Source: Lachnospiraceae bacterium
GTDB taxonomy: Bacteria > Bacillota > Clostridia > Lachnospirales > Anaerotignaceae
Direction: 5' to 3'
DNA length: 64,000 nucleotides
NCBI GenBank assembly: GCA_003543235.1
Contig: DPJA01000038.1
Span: 74,415-138,414 of the forward strand
The notes under the pieces are model-generated. The model saw only the letters and a program-made list of their open reading frames with translations. It ran no database searches and was not told where the DNA came from. Positions 24,816 through 34,822 of this stretch are shown here, one piece after another. Position 1 is the first letter of the stretch, and every line of letters starts with the position of its first letter. The translations under genes and the position numbers were made by a program.

Positions 24816-25697
24816 TTATTTTTTATTAAGTTTTTCACTTATATCCTTAAAAATATCTGTATATTTTAGTGACTTTATGTTTGGAAATGCCGCAAGAATA
24901 CGTTTTTCTACATAGCCCCTATTTGTAATTAAATTTCGATATTTTGTATAGCGTTCTTTTGCTTCTTCAAACATCTGTTCAATTCGTTCAAGACCTTCTT
25001 CGTTTGCTTCTTTAAACCTATCAATGCGTTCTAGCAATTCTTCAATATATTCATTTTCGCTAAGTTTACGCTGAAGGGAAATTTCTTCTTTTGTTTCATA
25101 AAATGATATATTTTCAAGGCGTGTAAGCAAATCATGCCTTGCTTTTACAAAAATTTCAAGTTTTTTATTGAGCTTAGTTACATGGTAAACCGTAATTGTA
25201 AGGTCAATTAAAAACACCACAATAGCAACACTTGCTATTACTATTCCCATTTTGTAAGGAATTTTTTCTATAAAAGAGTATACAATCGGGTGAAAAACGT
25301 GCATCATTATAACTGAAAATAATCCCCAACAAATAGAAACTTGCAAGCAAATTCGTCCCTTTAAGTTGAATTTGCGGTCAGAATAATCCCACCAAGTAGT
25401 ATGAAATAAGCTTTCCATAATTGAGCCAGTTATGTATTCAACTGTTGTAGATAGAATAATGCCTCCTATGAATAACAGTCCTAAATTATATGCTACAGGC
25501 GACAGGAACAAATAAACCATTGTTGCTCCAATACCATAAATTGGGCAAATCGGACCATTAAGAAAACCTCGGTTAACCAATTTATCGGTATCTAAAAACA
25601 CATAAAATACTTCCCATATCCACCCAATAATGCTATAAATAAGTAATAAATAAAACACATGATAAAAGTCACTGTTCATAACTTTTGCTGACCACAT
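24816..25697 (-). CDS. Putative ABC-transporter type IV (CmpB-like, PF06541) membrane protein
   Basis: 293 residues. Five or so membrane helices in the first 175 residues with the family pattern (LLLIYSIIGWIWEVFY, RGFLNGPICPIYGIGA, EYITGSIMESLFHTTWWDYSD, NLKGRICLQVSICWGLFS). The remainder (about 185-280) is a long charged, coiled-coil-prone cytoplasmic tail rich in Glu, Lys and Arg. The family name is historical and transport has not been shown to my knowledge. AGGAAGTG supplies the ribosome site. It sits 18 bases from dacF; an envelope-related role is only a guess. Confidence 0.78.
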   Translation of the reverse strand: MWSAKVMNSDFYHVFYLLLIYSIIGWIWEVFYVFLDTDKLVNRGFLNGPICPIYGIGATMVYLFLSPVAYNLGLLFIGGIILSTTVEYITGSIMESLFHTTWWDYSDRKFNLKGRICLQVSICWGLFSVIMMHVFHPIVYSFIEKIPYKMGIVIASVAIVVFLIDLTITVYHVTKLNKKLEIFVKARHDLLTRLENISFYETKEEISLQRKLSENEYIEELLERIDRFKEANEEGLERIEQMFEEAKERYTKYRNLITNRGYVEKRILAAFPNIKSLKYTDIFKDISEKLNKK

Positions 25698-25716
25698 AAA
25701 ATCACTTCCTAATCAG

Positions 25717-27003
25717 TTAAATTTTTAAAAGGCTTTTATCTACCAAAGTTTGCAACCCTATAACTATGCCTATTTTTGCGTGGTGCCAGCTTAAACCTCC
25801 TTGAAAAAAGACATTATATGGCGGCTTAACAGGGGCATCTGCACTAAGTTCTATGGATGACCCTTGAACAAACGCACCAGCTGCCATAATTACGGGGCAA
25901 TCATACCCAGGCATAGCCCATGGTTCTGGCTTTACATAGCTGTCAACAGGGGCACCTTTCTGTATTCCTTGGCAAAAGGCAATTACGTTCTCAGCTGTTT
26001 CAAGCTGAATTGCTTGTACAATATCTGCACGTTTTTCTGTAGATGAAGGCAAAACTTTGAAGCCAAGACCTTCAAAAAGGCTTGATAGGAAAACTGCACC
26101 CTTCACGCTTCCCCCAACTACTTGCGGAGCATTGAATAATCCTTGAAAAAGTGTTGAAGTAATACCAAGTGTTGCTCCAACCTCTTTGCCTAAGCCAGGT
26201 GATGTAAGACGAACTGCTGCATTTTCCACGTATTCTTCTTTCCCAACAATGTATCCGCCTATAGGTGCAAGACCACCTCCAGGATTTTTTATAAGTGAAC
26301 CAACAATAAGGTCTGCACCAACATCAGTAGGTTCAATTATATCCACAAATTCACCATAGCAGTTATCTACCATACAAATAAGGTTTTCATCTATGCTTTT
26401 AATAAAGCTTATAAGCTTTCCTATTTTTTCAACAGAAAGGCTTTCTCTCCACTCATATCCCTTGGAACGCTGAATAGTAACCAGCTTGGTATTTTTATTT
26501 ATTGCTTTACGAATATTGTCAAAATCAAACCCACCATCAGGCAATAAGTCCACTTGTTTGTAGGTTATTCCATATTCACTTAATGAGCCACGCTCTTTAC
26601 GTATGCCAATAACACCCTGCAAAGTGTCATACGGTATTCCCACGGGAGATAAAATTTCATCACCTGGGCGTAGATTACCTGCCAATGCAACAGTAAGTGC
26701 ATGAGTACCACTTATAAGTTGAGGTCGTACCAAACCTGCTTCGGCATGAAAAACATCTGCATATACTTGTTCAAGAGTATCTCTGCCAAGGTCGTTATAA
26801 CCATATCCGGTTGTTGCGGCAAAATGTGTATCACTAAGTTTATTTTTTTGCATAGCCGCCAGTACCTTAAGCTGATTATACTCTGTGATTTTGTCAATCT
26901 CTTTAAACCGAAATTCAATTTCTTTTTCAATTTTTTTAGCGTAGTCCCAAACTTCTTTACTAATGCCAAAATTTTCTTTTACAAAGCTGTCAAATTCCAT
27001 CAT
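25717..27003 (-). CDS. PLP-dependent methionine gamma-lyase/aluminium-resistance family protein (PF06838)
   Basis: About 428 residues. Fold-type I PLP enzyme: YNDLGRDTLEQVYADVFHAE, RPQLISGTHALTVALAGNLRPGDE, MVDNCYGEFVD (cofactor Asp) and VGSLIKNPGGGLAPIGGY (the Schiff-base Lys in SLIKNPGG). Often annotated as methionine gamma-lyase or aluminium-resistance protein; the true reaction in Clostridia is not settled. Three ATG codons stand in a row (27006, 27003, 27000). GGGAG at 27010-27014 best suits 27003 or 27000. The start sits about 10 bases after the miaA stop, and the same neighbour pair occurs in many Clostridia. Confidence 0.85.
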   Translation of the reverse strand: MMEFDSFVKENFGISKEVWDYAKKIEKEIEFRFKEIDKITEYNQLKVLAAMQKNKLSDTHFAATTGYGYNDLGRDTLEQVYADVFHAEAGLVRPQLISGTHALTVALAGNLRPGDEILSPVGIPYDTLQGVIGIRKERGSLSEYGITYKQVDLLPDGGFDFDNIRKAINKNTKLVTIQRSKGYEWRESLSVEKIGKLISFIKSIDENLICMVDNCYGEFVDIIEPTDVGADLIVGSLIKNPGGGLAPIGGYIVGKEEYVENAAVRLTSPGLGKEVGATLGITSTLFQGLFNAPQVVGGSVKGAVFLSSLFEGLGFKVLPSSTEKRADIVQAIQLETAENVIAFCQGIQKGAPVDSYVKPEPWAMPGYDCPVIMAAGAFVQGSSIELSADAPVKPPYNVFFQGGLSWHHAKIGIVIGLQTLVDKSLLKI

Positions 27004-27013
27004 CATTAACTCC

Positions 27014-27958
27014 CTACAAATCACTTTCTTTATCACTGTTAATATATTCTTCTATTTCCTTAACCGCCGTAAACTTATCTTTTTGAGTCAAATCTATCCA
27101 CAATCCTTTTGCTTGACGTCTAAACCATGTAAGCTGACGTTTTGCGAAATGCCTTGTTCCCTGCTTTAATTCTTCAATTGCGGAGTCGAGGCTTATTTCT
27201 CCATTAAAATATGGTATAAACTCTTTATATCCTAGCCCTTGCATAGATACCAGTTCGGCTGAATAACCTTTGTTTAGCAGCCCCTTTACTTCATCCAAAA
27301 GACCGGCTTTCATCATAAGGTCAACCCGTAAATTTATTCGTTGGTATAGCTTTTCACGTTCCATATTAAGCACCACAAAGGACACGTCGTATGGAGATTT
27401 ACGTTGCTTCGCTTCCTTATTATGCTCGCTCATTTTTTGTCCTGTCTGGTAATAATATTCTATTGCACGAATAACACGCTTCACATTGTTTTGATGGACA
27501 ATGTCAGCATATTCGGGGTCAACTGCTTTAAGTTTTTCATAAACAAATTCTTCTCCCTTTTCTTCGGCCTCTTTCATAAGGGAATCTCGAATAGAAATAT
27601 CATTACTAGTTGACATAAAATCGTTATCGTAAACCAATGCGTTTATATAGAATCCAGTTCCACCTACAATGATGGGGATTTTGCCTTTAGCATAAATTTC
27701 TTCAATATATATTTTTGCTTTCTGCTGAAAAATCATTGCATTATATTCTTCATCGGGCATAAGTTCGTCAATTAGATAGTGTTTAATACCATCCATTTCC
27801 TCGTTTGTAACTTTTGCTGTACCTATATCCATAAACTTATAAATCTGCATACTATCAGCAGAAATTATTTCGCCATTAATTTTTTTAGCTAGCATTATAG
27901 ATGTATCCGTTTTTCCACAGGCAGTTGGGCCTGCAATAATAACAAGTGGTTTTTTCAT
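27014..27958 (-). CDS. miaA: tRNA dimethylallyltransferase
   Basis: 314 residues. P-loop GPTACGKTDTS, ISADSMQIYKFMDIGTAK (substrate Asp), VGGTGFYINALVYD, and the C-terminal GTRHFAKRQLTWFRRQ tRNA-contact motif. Adds the isopentenyl group to A37 of UNN-reading tRNAs; MiaB, encoded in the same operon, then methylthiolates the product. It lies 10 bases from mutL. Confidence 0.97.
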   Translation of the reverse strand: MKKPLVIIAGPTACGKTDTSIMLAKKINGEIISADSMQIYKFMDIGTAKVTNEEMDGIKHYLIDELMPDEEYNAMIFQQKAKIYIEEIYAKGKIPIIVGGTGFYINALVYDNDFMSTSNDISIRDSLMKEAEEKGEEFVYEKLKAVDPEYADIVHQNNVKRVIRAIEYYYQTGQKMSEHNKEAKQRKSPYDVSFVVLNMEREKLYQRINLRVDLMMKAGLLDEVKGLLNKGYSAELVSMQGLGYKEFIPYFNGEISLDSAIEELKQGTRHFAKRQLTWFRRQAKGLWIDLTQKDKFTAVKEIEEYINSDKESDL

Positions 27959-27968
27959 AAAATCTTCC

Positions 27969-29900
27969 TTATTGTATACGTTTAAACTTCTTCTCTAATT
28001 CATATTTAGTAAGTTCTATAATAGTTGGTCTGCCGTGTGGACAGCTAAATGGATTGTCTAGCTTTAAAAGCTTTTCCACCATGCTGATTGCCTCTTGTAT
28101 ACTAAGTTTATCATTTGCTTTTACAGCAGCTTTGCAAGCGATAGTTGCAATTGGATAAATTTTAGTATCGTAAACGTTAGCTACTGACCCTGTGTCAAGG
28201 ATATCCAGTATTTCTGTAAAAAATCCAATTTGTTCTGGATTTTTAAAAATATATGGAACGCTTCGTACTGCATATGATACTCCGCCAAAATCTTCAATTT
28301 CAAATCCAAATTTTTGCATAAGCTCCATATTATCTTTTAAGAGTTGCTTTTCTCTTTCACTAAGGTTCACCACAAGTGGATGAATAAGCCTTTGTGAAAC
28401 AATTTTACCACTTCTGAATTTATTGCTTATTTCTTCAAAAAGTATACGCTCGTGGGCAGCGTGTTGGTCTATAAGATAAATGCTTGCATCCTGCTCTATT
28501 ATCCAGTAGGTTGAAAAAATCTGACCTGTAATTTTATAATTTTTAAAAAAGCTTTCTTTTTTAGGCTCTTCTTTTACAGGCGGATTAGCTAAACTATCGG
28601 CTGGCATAATGCTTTGCTGAACTTCTTCTTGGGGAAGATAGCTTAAAGGTTTTTCTTTAAGTATGTTTTTGCCGCCATTTATTTCATCAGACATCATTCG
28701 GCTTTTGTAAAGCTTTTGCAAATCCTCAATGTTGGACTCTATAGGCTTACTTTCACTATATTTCACAGGTTCATGCTTTGAAGCAATAACATCTTGATTT
28801 ATAATTTGCTGAACAGATTTATCTGGCACATACGCAGGCTTTGGCGTTCCTTCCATAAGCTGTTTTACTTGTACCGACGGCTTACTGTTCCAATCCGCCT
28901 CGGGTATAAGCACACGATTTTTAAGAACTTCTAGAACTGCATTGTATACAAAATCGTAAATTACATCGTCGTCCCTAAACCTTACCTCAAGTTTTGCAGG
29001 ATGAACATTAACATCCACCATGTCGGCACTAAGGCTTAAATTAAGTACAAACACAGGAAATTTGCCAACCATAAGCCTTGCTTTGTAGGCATCTTCAACA
29101 GCCTGTGAAATGGTATCGTTTTTTACAAATCTTCCATTAATAAATAGGTTTTCATAATTACGATTTCCTCTGGAAAGCTCAGGCTTGCCAAGTAAGCCAT
29201 AAATACGAAAGCCATTTTCTGTACAGTCGATATCTATCATTTTTTGGCTTATTTCTTTGCCATATACATAAAAAATAGACGTTTTAATGTCACAGTTTCC
29301 ACTGGTGTGAAGCATTACATTGCCATTATTTATATATTTAATTGAAATTTCTGGATGTGCCAAAGCAATCTTATTTACTATGTCTGAAATATATCCACTT
29401 TCAGTGGTTGGCTTTTTAAGAAATTTTCGCCTTGCTGGTACATTGTAAAAAATATTCTTAACATTTATTGTTGTACCATCTGTAGCTGCATATTCCTGTT
29501 CGCCTATGATATTTCCACCGCTAATTTCAATTTTATAGCCTTCTTCTTGTTCATGTGTTTTTGTAACCATTTCCACTTGACTTACGGAAGCAATACTGGC
29601 AAGTGCCTCACCTCTAAAGCCCAATGAATATACCGTATCAAGATCATCAATTTTTTCAATTTTACTGGTGGCATGGCGTACAAATGCAGTTTTAACCTGT
29701 TCTTTTTCAATGCCTCTGCCATTATCACTTATTTTAATAAGCGTTGTACCACCGTCACGTATTTCAACTGTTATAGCACTTGCTCCAGCGTCAATACTGT
29801 TTTCAACTAACTCTTTCACTACCGAACTTGGGCGTTCAACGACTTCACCAGCTGCAATTTTGTTTATTGTGTTGTTATCCAATAAATGTATTTTATTCAT
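27969..29900 (-). CDS. mutL: DNA mismatch repair protein MutL
   Basis: 643 residues. GHKL ATPase: VKELVENSIDAGAS, ISDNGRGIEKEQ and SLGFRGEALASIASVS. C-terminal endonuclease motif DQHAAHERILFEE (DQHAx2Ex4E), with ACKAAVKANDKLS and SCPHGRPTII. It is therefore the nicking type of MutL found in methylation-independent repair. The linker (about 330-440) is low-complexity and polar. Directly after mutS (8-base gap). Confidence 0.97.
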   Translation of the reverse strand: MNKIHLLDNNTINKIAAGEVVERPSSVVKELVENSIDAGASAITVEIRDGGTTLIKISDNGRGIEKEQVKTAFVRHATSKIEKIDDLDTVYSLGFRGEALASIASVSQVEMVTKTHEQEEGYKIEISGGNIIGEQEYAATDGTTINVKNIFYNVPARRKFLKKPTTESGYISDIVNKIALAHPEISIKYINNGNVMLHTSGNCDIKTSIFYVYGKEISQKMIDIDCTENGFRIYGLLGKPELSRGNRNYENLFINGRFVKNDTISQAVEDAYKARLMVGKFPVFVLNLSLSADMVDVNVHPAKLEVRFRDDDVIYDFVYNAVLEVLKNRVLIPEADWNSKPSVQVKQLMEGTPKPAYVPDKSVQQIINQDVIASKHEPVKYSESKPIESNIEDLQKLYKSRMMSDEINGGKNILKEKPLSYLPQEEVQQSIMPADSLANPPVKEEPKKESFFKNYKITGQIFSTYWIIEQDASIYLIDQHAAHERILFEEISNKFRSGKIVSQRLIHPLVVNLSEREKQLLKDNMELMQKFGFEIEDFGGVSYAVRSVPYIFKNPEQIGFFTEILDILDTGSVANVYDTKIYPIATIACKAAVKANDKLSIQEAISMVEKLLKLDNPFSCPHGRPTIIELTKYELEKKFKRIQ

Positions 29901-29907
29901 AGGTCAA

Positions 29908-32532
29908 TCACATTCCCTTTGTTTTCTTCTGCAAATCAAACAATACCTGCAAAGCCTGTATAGGCGTAAGGCTCATTACATCAATTTTATTTATTTCGTC
30001 TGCAAGCTGTGTATCGTTAATGGTGAAAACGTCCATCTGCATGGTGGTTAAAGAACTGTTAACCTCTGCCTCTTTTGCTAAACGCTTAGCTTTTTTTGTA
30101 ATATCAGCCGCATTAAGCTGTTTTAAGATTTCATTAGCACGTTTAATAACTTTGTTCGGAAGCCCTGCGAGTCTGCCTACTTGCACGCCATAGCTGTGGT
30201 CAGCACCACCTCTAACAATTTTTCTAAGAAAAATAATATCCTCGCCCTGCTCTTTCACAGTTATGCAATAATTTTTGACACCGCTAAGTTTACCCTCAAG
30301 TTCTGTTATTTCGTGATAGTGCGTTGCAAATAAAGTTTTAGCACCCACGCTTTTTTTGTCTGTTATATATTCCAAAACAGCCCATGCAATAGAAAGACCA
30401 TCAAAGGTGCTTGTACCTCTTCCTATTTCATCTAGTATAAGTAAGCTGTTATTTGTCGCATTATTAAGTATATTTGCTACCTCTACCATTTCTATCATAA
30501 AAGTGCTTTGACCAGAGGCTAAGTCGTCTGAAGCACCTACACGAGTAAATATTCTGTCTACAACACCAATTTTTGCCGACAATGCAGGCACAAAGCTACC
30601 TATTTGTGCCATAAGGACTATAAGTGCAGTTTGACGCATATATGTGGATTTACCTGCCATATTTGGTCCTGTTATAATGGAAAGTCGGTTGTCATCATTA
30701 TCCAAATATGTGTCATTTTGAATAAATGGGTCATTAAGCATTTTTTCAACCACAGGGTGTCGACCATCTTTAATGTCTATTACTCCATCCGTGGTTATTT
30801 CGGGCTTAACATAGTTTTGACATTGAGCAACTTCCGCCAGAGAATGCAAAGCATCTATCGTGGCACAAATGTGTGCTGTTTTTTGTATACGGTCAACCTC
30901 TATGGCAACAGAATTTCTTACTTCGCAAAAAATATCATATTCCATGTCCACCATTTTGCCCTCAGAACCTAAAATTAACTCTGCAAGGTCACTAAGCTCG
31001 GTGGTTATGTATCTTTCGCAGTTTGCCAAGGTTTGTTTTCTAAGATACCTTTCAGGCACTTCGCTTATGTTAGATTTTGTAACCTCTATGTAATATCCAA
31101 AAACCTTGTTATATCTAACTTTAAGATTTTTTATGCTAGTCAATTCTTTTTCCCGTGCTTCAAGGTCTGCAATCCATTGCTTTCCTTCGTGTTTTGCACG
31201 CAAAAGTATGTCCAGTTCGTTGTTAAAGCCTTCTTTTATCATTCCGCCCTCACGTACTGTGAATGGTGGGTTTTCATCATTTATTGCTTTTTCAATTAAT
31301 TCAAATATATTTTCAAGTGTATCCAGTTCATTAAAAAGCTCTTGTAAATATCCACTTTTGCATTTTTCTAAAATATTTTTTAGAAGTGGAAGATTTTCTA
31401 AAGAGTTTTTTAGTGCAACTAAATCTCTGCAATTTGCTGTGTTATAAATCACCTTACTCATTATACGTTCAAAATCGTACATAGAATTAAGGATGTCTTT
31501 TATTTCTTCGCGTATAAAAAGTTCGTTTTTCAGTTCTTCAACGCCATCAAGACGTTTGTTTATTTGGTCGTTGCTTATAAGCGGCTGTTCCACCCATTTA
31601 CGCAAAAGTCTTGCACCCATTGCTGTTTTTGTTTTATCTAGCACCCACAAAAGAGAGCCTTTTCGCCCCTTTTCTCTAAGGGTTTCTGTTAATTCAAGGT
31701 TTCTTCTGCTGCTTATATCCAAAAGCATAAACTGATTGCTTTGGTAAATTTTTATATGTGCAATATGGCTCAAATCAGATTTCTGTGTTTGGTAAAGATA
31801 TTCCATTAAACTGCCTGCTGCACAAACCGAAAAAACCTTATCTCTAAGTCCAAGCCCATCCATCCTGTCTACATTAAAATGACGACAAAGGCGTTTGTTG
31901 GCTGAATGATAGTCGTACATCCAGTCATCGCATACGCTAAGCTTAATATTAAAGCGTTTTTCTATGATTATGCCTTCAGGCGTGGTTTTAAACCCTTCGT
32001 TACATATTATTTCCGATGGAGAAAATTTTGCTAATTCGTCTTTCAGCCTTGTGACTGCATTAACCGATACAAATTCTGTGGTCTGAAATTCTCCTGTTGT
32101 TACGTCACAAATACTAAGGCCATAGCCATTTTTGTCGCAGTAAACTGAGGCAATGTAATTGTTTTTCTTTTCATCCAGCACGGAGTTATCAATAATTGTT
32201 CCAGGTGTAATCACACGCACTACATCACGCTTTACAATACTTTTAGTAAGCTTAGGGTCTTCTACTTGCTCGCATATTGCCACTTTGTAGCCCTTGTCAA
32301 CAAGACGTGCAATATAGCCATCAGCACTGTGGAAAGGAACGCCACACATAGGTGCACGTTCCTCTTGTCCCCAATTTTTGCCTGTAAGGGTAATTTCTAA
32401 CTCTTTACTAGCTATAAGTGCATCATCAAAAAACATCTCATAAAAGTCACCGAGGCGGAAAAAAAGCAAACAATATTTGTAGTTTTTCTTTATATTAAAA
32501 TATTGTTCCATCATAGGTGTTATCTTTGCCAT
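29908..32532 (-). CDS. mutS: DNA mismatch repair protein MutS
   Basis: 874 residues. Mismatch-reading motif FRLGDFYEMFFDDA (Phe-x-Glu), clamp and lever domains, Walker A TGPNMAGKSTYMRQ, Walker B LLILDEIGRGTSTFDG, and FATHYHEITELE. Standard length for MutS1. Preceded by ricA and miaB, as in many Clostridia. Confidence 0.98.
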   Translation of the reverse strand: MAKITPMMEQYFNIKKNYKYCLLFFRLGDFYEMFFDDALIASKELEITLTGKNWGQEERAPMCGVPFHSADGYIARLVDKGYKVAICEQVEDPKLTKSIVKRDVVRVITPGTIIDNSVLDEKKNNYIASVYCDKNGYGLSICDVTTGEFQTTEFVSVNAVTRLKDELAKFSPSEIICNEGFKTTPEGIIIEKRFNIKLSVCDDWMYDYHSANKRLCRHFNVDRMDGLGLRDKVFSVCAAGSLMEYLYQTQKSDLSHIAHIKIYQSNQFMLLDISSRRNLELTETLREKGRKGSLLWVLDKTKTAMGARLLRKWVEQPLISNDQINKRLDGVEELKNELFIREEIKDILNSMYDFERIMSKVIYNTANCRDLVALKNSLENLPLLKNILEKCKSGYLQELFNELDTLENIFELIEKAINDENPPFTVREGGMIKEGFNNELDILLRAKHEGKQWIADLEAREKELTSIKNLKVRYNKVFGYYIEVTKSNISEVPERYLRKQTLANCERYITTELSDLAELILGSEGKMVDMEYDIFCEVRNSVAIEVDRIQKTAHICATIDALHSLAEVAQCQNYVKPEITTDGVIDIKDGRHPVVEKMLNDPFIQNDTYLDNDDNRLSIITGPNMAGKSTYMRQTALIVLMAQIGSFVPALSAKIGVVDRIFTRVGASDDLASGQSTFMIEMVEVANILNNATNNSLLILDEIGRGTSTFDGLSIAWAVLEYITDKKSVGAKTLFATHYHEITELEGKLSGVKNYCITVKEQGEDIIFLRKIVRGGADHSYGVQVGRLAGLPNKVIKRANEILKQLNAADITKKAKRLAKEAEVNSSLTTMQMDVFTINDTQLADEINKIDVMSLTPIQALQVLFDLQKKTKGM

Positions 32533-32627
32533 AATGCCCCTCCGATTACTTTTAAAAAAGTTTTATTGCATACATTAGATAAACTAAACAAAAATCATTT
32601 TCTTAAATCAAGTTATTGGTATTAATA

Positions 32628-33026
32628 TTAGTGACAACCGCTGCAGCTTGAACAAGCACTAGGGTCGCAACTGCCATTTTGTGGTGTTTCTTCGCCCTGA
32701 ACTGTAGCACTAATAAGGCTGAACACTGAATTTACAAATGCACCAAACTGGCTTTCTGCCTGCATAAGGTTAAACGTTATAGTATGATTTTTAATTTCTT
32801 CTTCTTTAGCCATAATTTCTTCGCCTAATTCAGTAAGGATAGATTTGTCAGCCTCCTTGTCTTCCATAATTGCTGTCCATTTGTCTTTAAGTTTTGCATA
32901 CTGGTCTACAAGCACTTTGGCGGTTTCATCTTTTTCAAAAGACTCTCTTGCAGCATAAAGTTTCTGTGCCTCTTCACATTCTAATATGTCCTTGCCTAAT
33001 GCTCTTGCCTGTTCAAAAATACTCAT
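32628..33026 (-). CDS. RicA/YlbF/YmcA-family protein with C-terminal Cys cluster
   Basis: 132 residues, mostly helical (MSIFEQARALGKDILECEEAQKLY...). The tail CDPSACSSCSGCH has five clustered Cys plus His. In Bacillus the YlbF-YmcA-YaaT (Ric) complex holds [4Fe-4S] clusters and supports RNase Y maturation of mRNAs, competence and sporulation; this tail fits a cluster ligand set. Start ATG 33026 is chosen over the in-frame TTG 33047, because GGAGAAAGGA lies between the two and would serve ATG. Four bases after miaB. Confidence 0.85.
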   Translation of the reverse strand: MSIFEQARALGKDILECEEAQKLYAARESFEKDETAKVLVDQYAKLKDKWTAIMEDKEADKSILTELGEEIMAKEEEIKNHTITFNLMQAESQFGAFVNSVFSLISATVQGEETPQNGSCDPSACSSCSGCH

Positions 33027-33030
33027 TTTT

Positions 33031-34446
33031 TCAAATCCTTTCTCCAATTAAATAAAATGTTTTGTTACCTACTATTTTTATAGGTACAGTTTGCCCTATA
33101 AGTGTTTTGTCGCCTTTGAAGTGAACAAGACAATTGTTTTCACTTCTTCCGGAAACTATATTATCATCCTGCTTGCTGACACCCTCAACAATTACTTTTA
33201 AAGTTTTGCCAACAAGTGCAGAGTGAATATCAAAAATTATTGGGTTAAGTACACCCAAAAGTCTGTTAAAACGGTCATGTACAACCTCTTCATCTACTTG
33301 ATTTTCCATAGTTGCAGCAGGTGTGCCAGTACGTTTTGAATACATAAAGGTAAATGCCGTTGAAAAGCCTACTTTTTTTGCAACATCAAGAGTTTCTTGA
33401 AAATCCTCTTCTGTTTCCCCAGGAAAGCCAACAATAATATCGGTGCTTATTAGTATATCCGGAATTTCTTTTTTAATTTTTTCAATTAGTGTAAGGTATT
33501 GTTCTTTTGTATAACCTCTGTTCATTTTTGTAAGTATCTTTGTACTTCCACTTTGAAACGGTAAATGAAGATAATTGCAAACCTTTTCGCAATCTCTCAT
33601 GGCATATATAAGCTCATCAGATAAATCCTTTGGGTGGCTGGTCATAAAACGTAACCTTTCCAAACCATCTATTTCGTTAATTTCTCTTAGTAACTGAGCA
33701 AAGGTAACAGGGTTTTCGAGATTTTTACCATATGAATTTACATTCTGCCCCAAAAGCACAATTTCTTTCACTCCATCGGCAATAAGTCCTTTTATTTCGT
33801 TTTTTATATCTTCTTTTTCTCGGCTTCGCTCTCTGCCTCTTACATATGGAACAATGCAATATGTGCAAAAATTGTTACATCCATAAACAATGTTTACAGA
33901 TGCCTTATATGGAAATTCACGCAAATAATTGGTATCTTCAATAATTTCGCCATGCTCATTCCATATATCTATAACCCTATCTCCTGTTTGGAGGTGTGTT
34001 TTAAGTAATTCAGGTAGTTTATGTAAATTAAAGGTACCAAAGATAATGTTAACATGACGGTGTGACTCTTTGATTTTTTGCAATACTGTTTCCTGTTGCA
34101 TCATACATCCACAAATAGCCACAATAAGATTTGGCTTTGTTTGTTTTATATGCTTTAAAAAACCTAGTTTGCCATAAACCTTAACCTCTGCATTTTCACG
34201 TACACAGCAAGTGTTATAAATAACAAAATCTGCTTTTTCTTCATCATTTGTTTCTTTATAGCCCATGCGAACAAGCATACTTTTAAGCTTTTCGCTGTCA
34301 TGGGCATTCATCTGACATCCCATTGCCAGATTATAAAAATATTTATCTTTATTTTCAGCATTATTTAATGCTCTTATCTCTTCTATAAAGCAATCTTGAC
34401 GAGCAAGTTCTAATTGTGAAACTTCATCTCTTTTTTCTGTAAGCAT
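33031..34446 (-). CDS. miaB: tRNA-2-methylthio-N6-dimethylallyladenosine synthase
   Basis: 471 residues. The UPF0004 domain carries the auxiliary-cluster cysteines (AMGCQMNAHDSE, YNTCCVRENAE, ICGCMMQQE). The radical-SAM motif is CNNFCTYCIVPYVRGRERSR. The C-terminal TRAM domain ends FYLIGERI. An N-terminal extension of about 35 residues precedes the first cluster. Methylthiolates i6A37, acting after MiaA. First gene of the long minus-strand unit down to dacF; AAGGTGA ribosome site. Confidence 0.97.
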   Translation of the reverse strand: MLTEKRDEVSQLELARQDCFIEEIRALNNAENKDKYFYNLAMGCQMNAHDSEKLKSMLVRMGYKETNDEEKADFVIYNTCCVRENAEVKVYGKLGFLKHIKQTKPNLIVAICGCMMQQETVLQKIKESHRHVNIIFGTFNLHKLPELLKTHLQTGDRVIDIWNEHGEIIEDTNYLREFPYKASVNIVYGCNNFCTYCIVPYVRGRERSREKEDIKNEIKGLIADGVKEIVLLGQNVNSYGKNLENPVTFAQLLREINEIDGLERLRFMTSHPKDLSDELIYAMRDCEKVCNYLHLPFQSGSTKILTKMNRGYTKEQYLTLIEKIKKEIPDILISTDIIVGFPGETEEDFQETLDVAKKVGFSTAFTFMYSKRTGTPAATMENQVDEEVVHDRFNRLLGVLNPIIFDIHSALVGKTLKVIVEGVSKQDDNIVSGRSENNCLVHFKGDKTLIGQTVPIKIVGNKTFYLIGERI

Positions 34447-34496
34447 TTGAAAATCACCTTAATTCTATAGTCTTTAAACACATTATAACGCATTAC

Positions 34497-34525
34497 ATTA
34501 TACCACAAAATAGGGGCATTCTCAA
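34497..34525 (-). promoter_or_regulatory. Promoter of the miaB-ricA-mutSL-miaA unit
   Basis: Minus strand TTGAGA, 17 bases, TATAAT, preceded by G for a GTGG-TATAAT context. The leader is about 45 bases. Confidence 0.75.
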
Positions 34526-34673
34526 TGTTTATTACGTTACTTAATTATTTTTTTTGAAATTCACGTTTTGTTTACATAATAATCATATTGCGTTAATATT
34601 TATACTTTATAGTAACAATTGTAGGCAAGATAAACCAAACTCCAGAAGAGAAATTCATAATACAACCCTTCCT

Positions 34674-34701
34674 AAAAGCCATGTTCCCAAGCATGGCTTT
34701 T
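34674..34701. other. Isolated strong hairpin in the miaB-thiC gap
   Basis: Perfect 10-bp stem AAAAGCCATG/CATGGCTTTT with an 8-base loop, in a 376-base gap without genes. Looks like an intrinsic terminator, but no gene reads into it on the plus strand. Apart from the miaB promoter and the thiC terminator I see nothing else in the gap. Confidence 0.55.
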
Positions 34702-34768
34702 CCCTTGCAATTTTATCAGAGTATTTTTTAAGCTAATATTGCTGAATTAAATTTGAAATTAAATAAGA

Positions 34769-34796
34769 CATACCGAATCAATTTTGAAACGGTATG
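34769..34796 (-). terminator. Probable thiC terminator
   Basis: CATACCG/CGGTATG stem, 14-base loop, AT-rich tail (TCTTATTT) on the minus strand, 27 bases past the thiC stop. Confidence 0.6.
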
Positions 34797-34822
34797 CCTT
34801 AATTTTCTAAAGTTTTTATATT

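Noticed and set aside
32628..33047. Ferredoxin-like reading of the Cys-rich tail gene
   Set aside because: The cysteines are all in a short tail of an otherwise helical YlbF/YmcA-type protein; ferredoxin spacing is absent.
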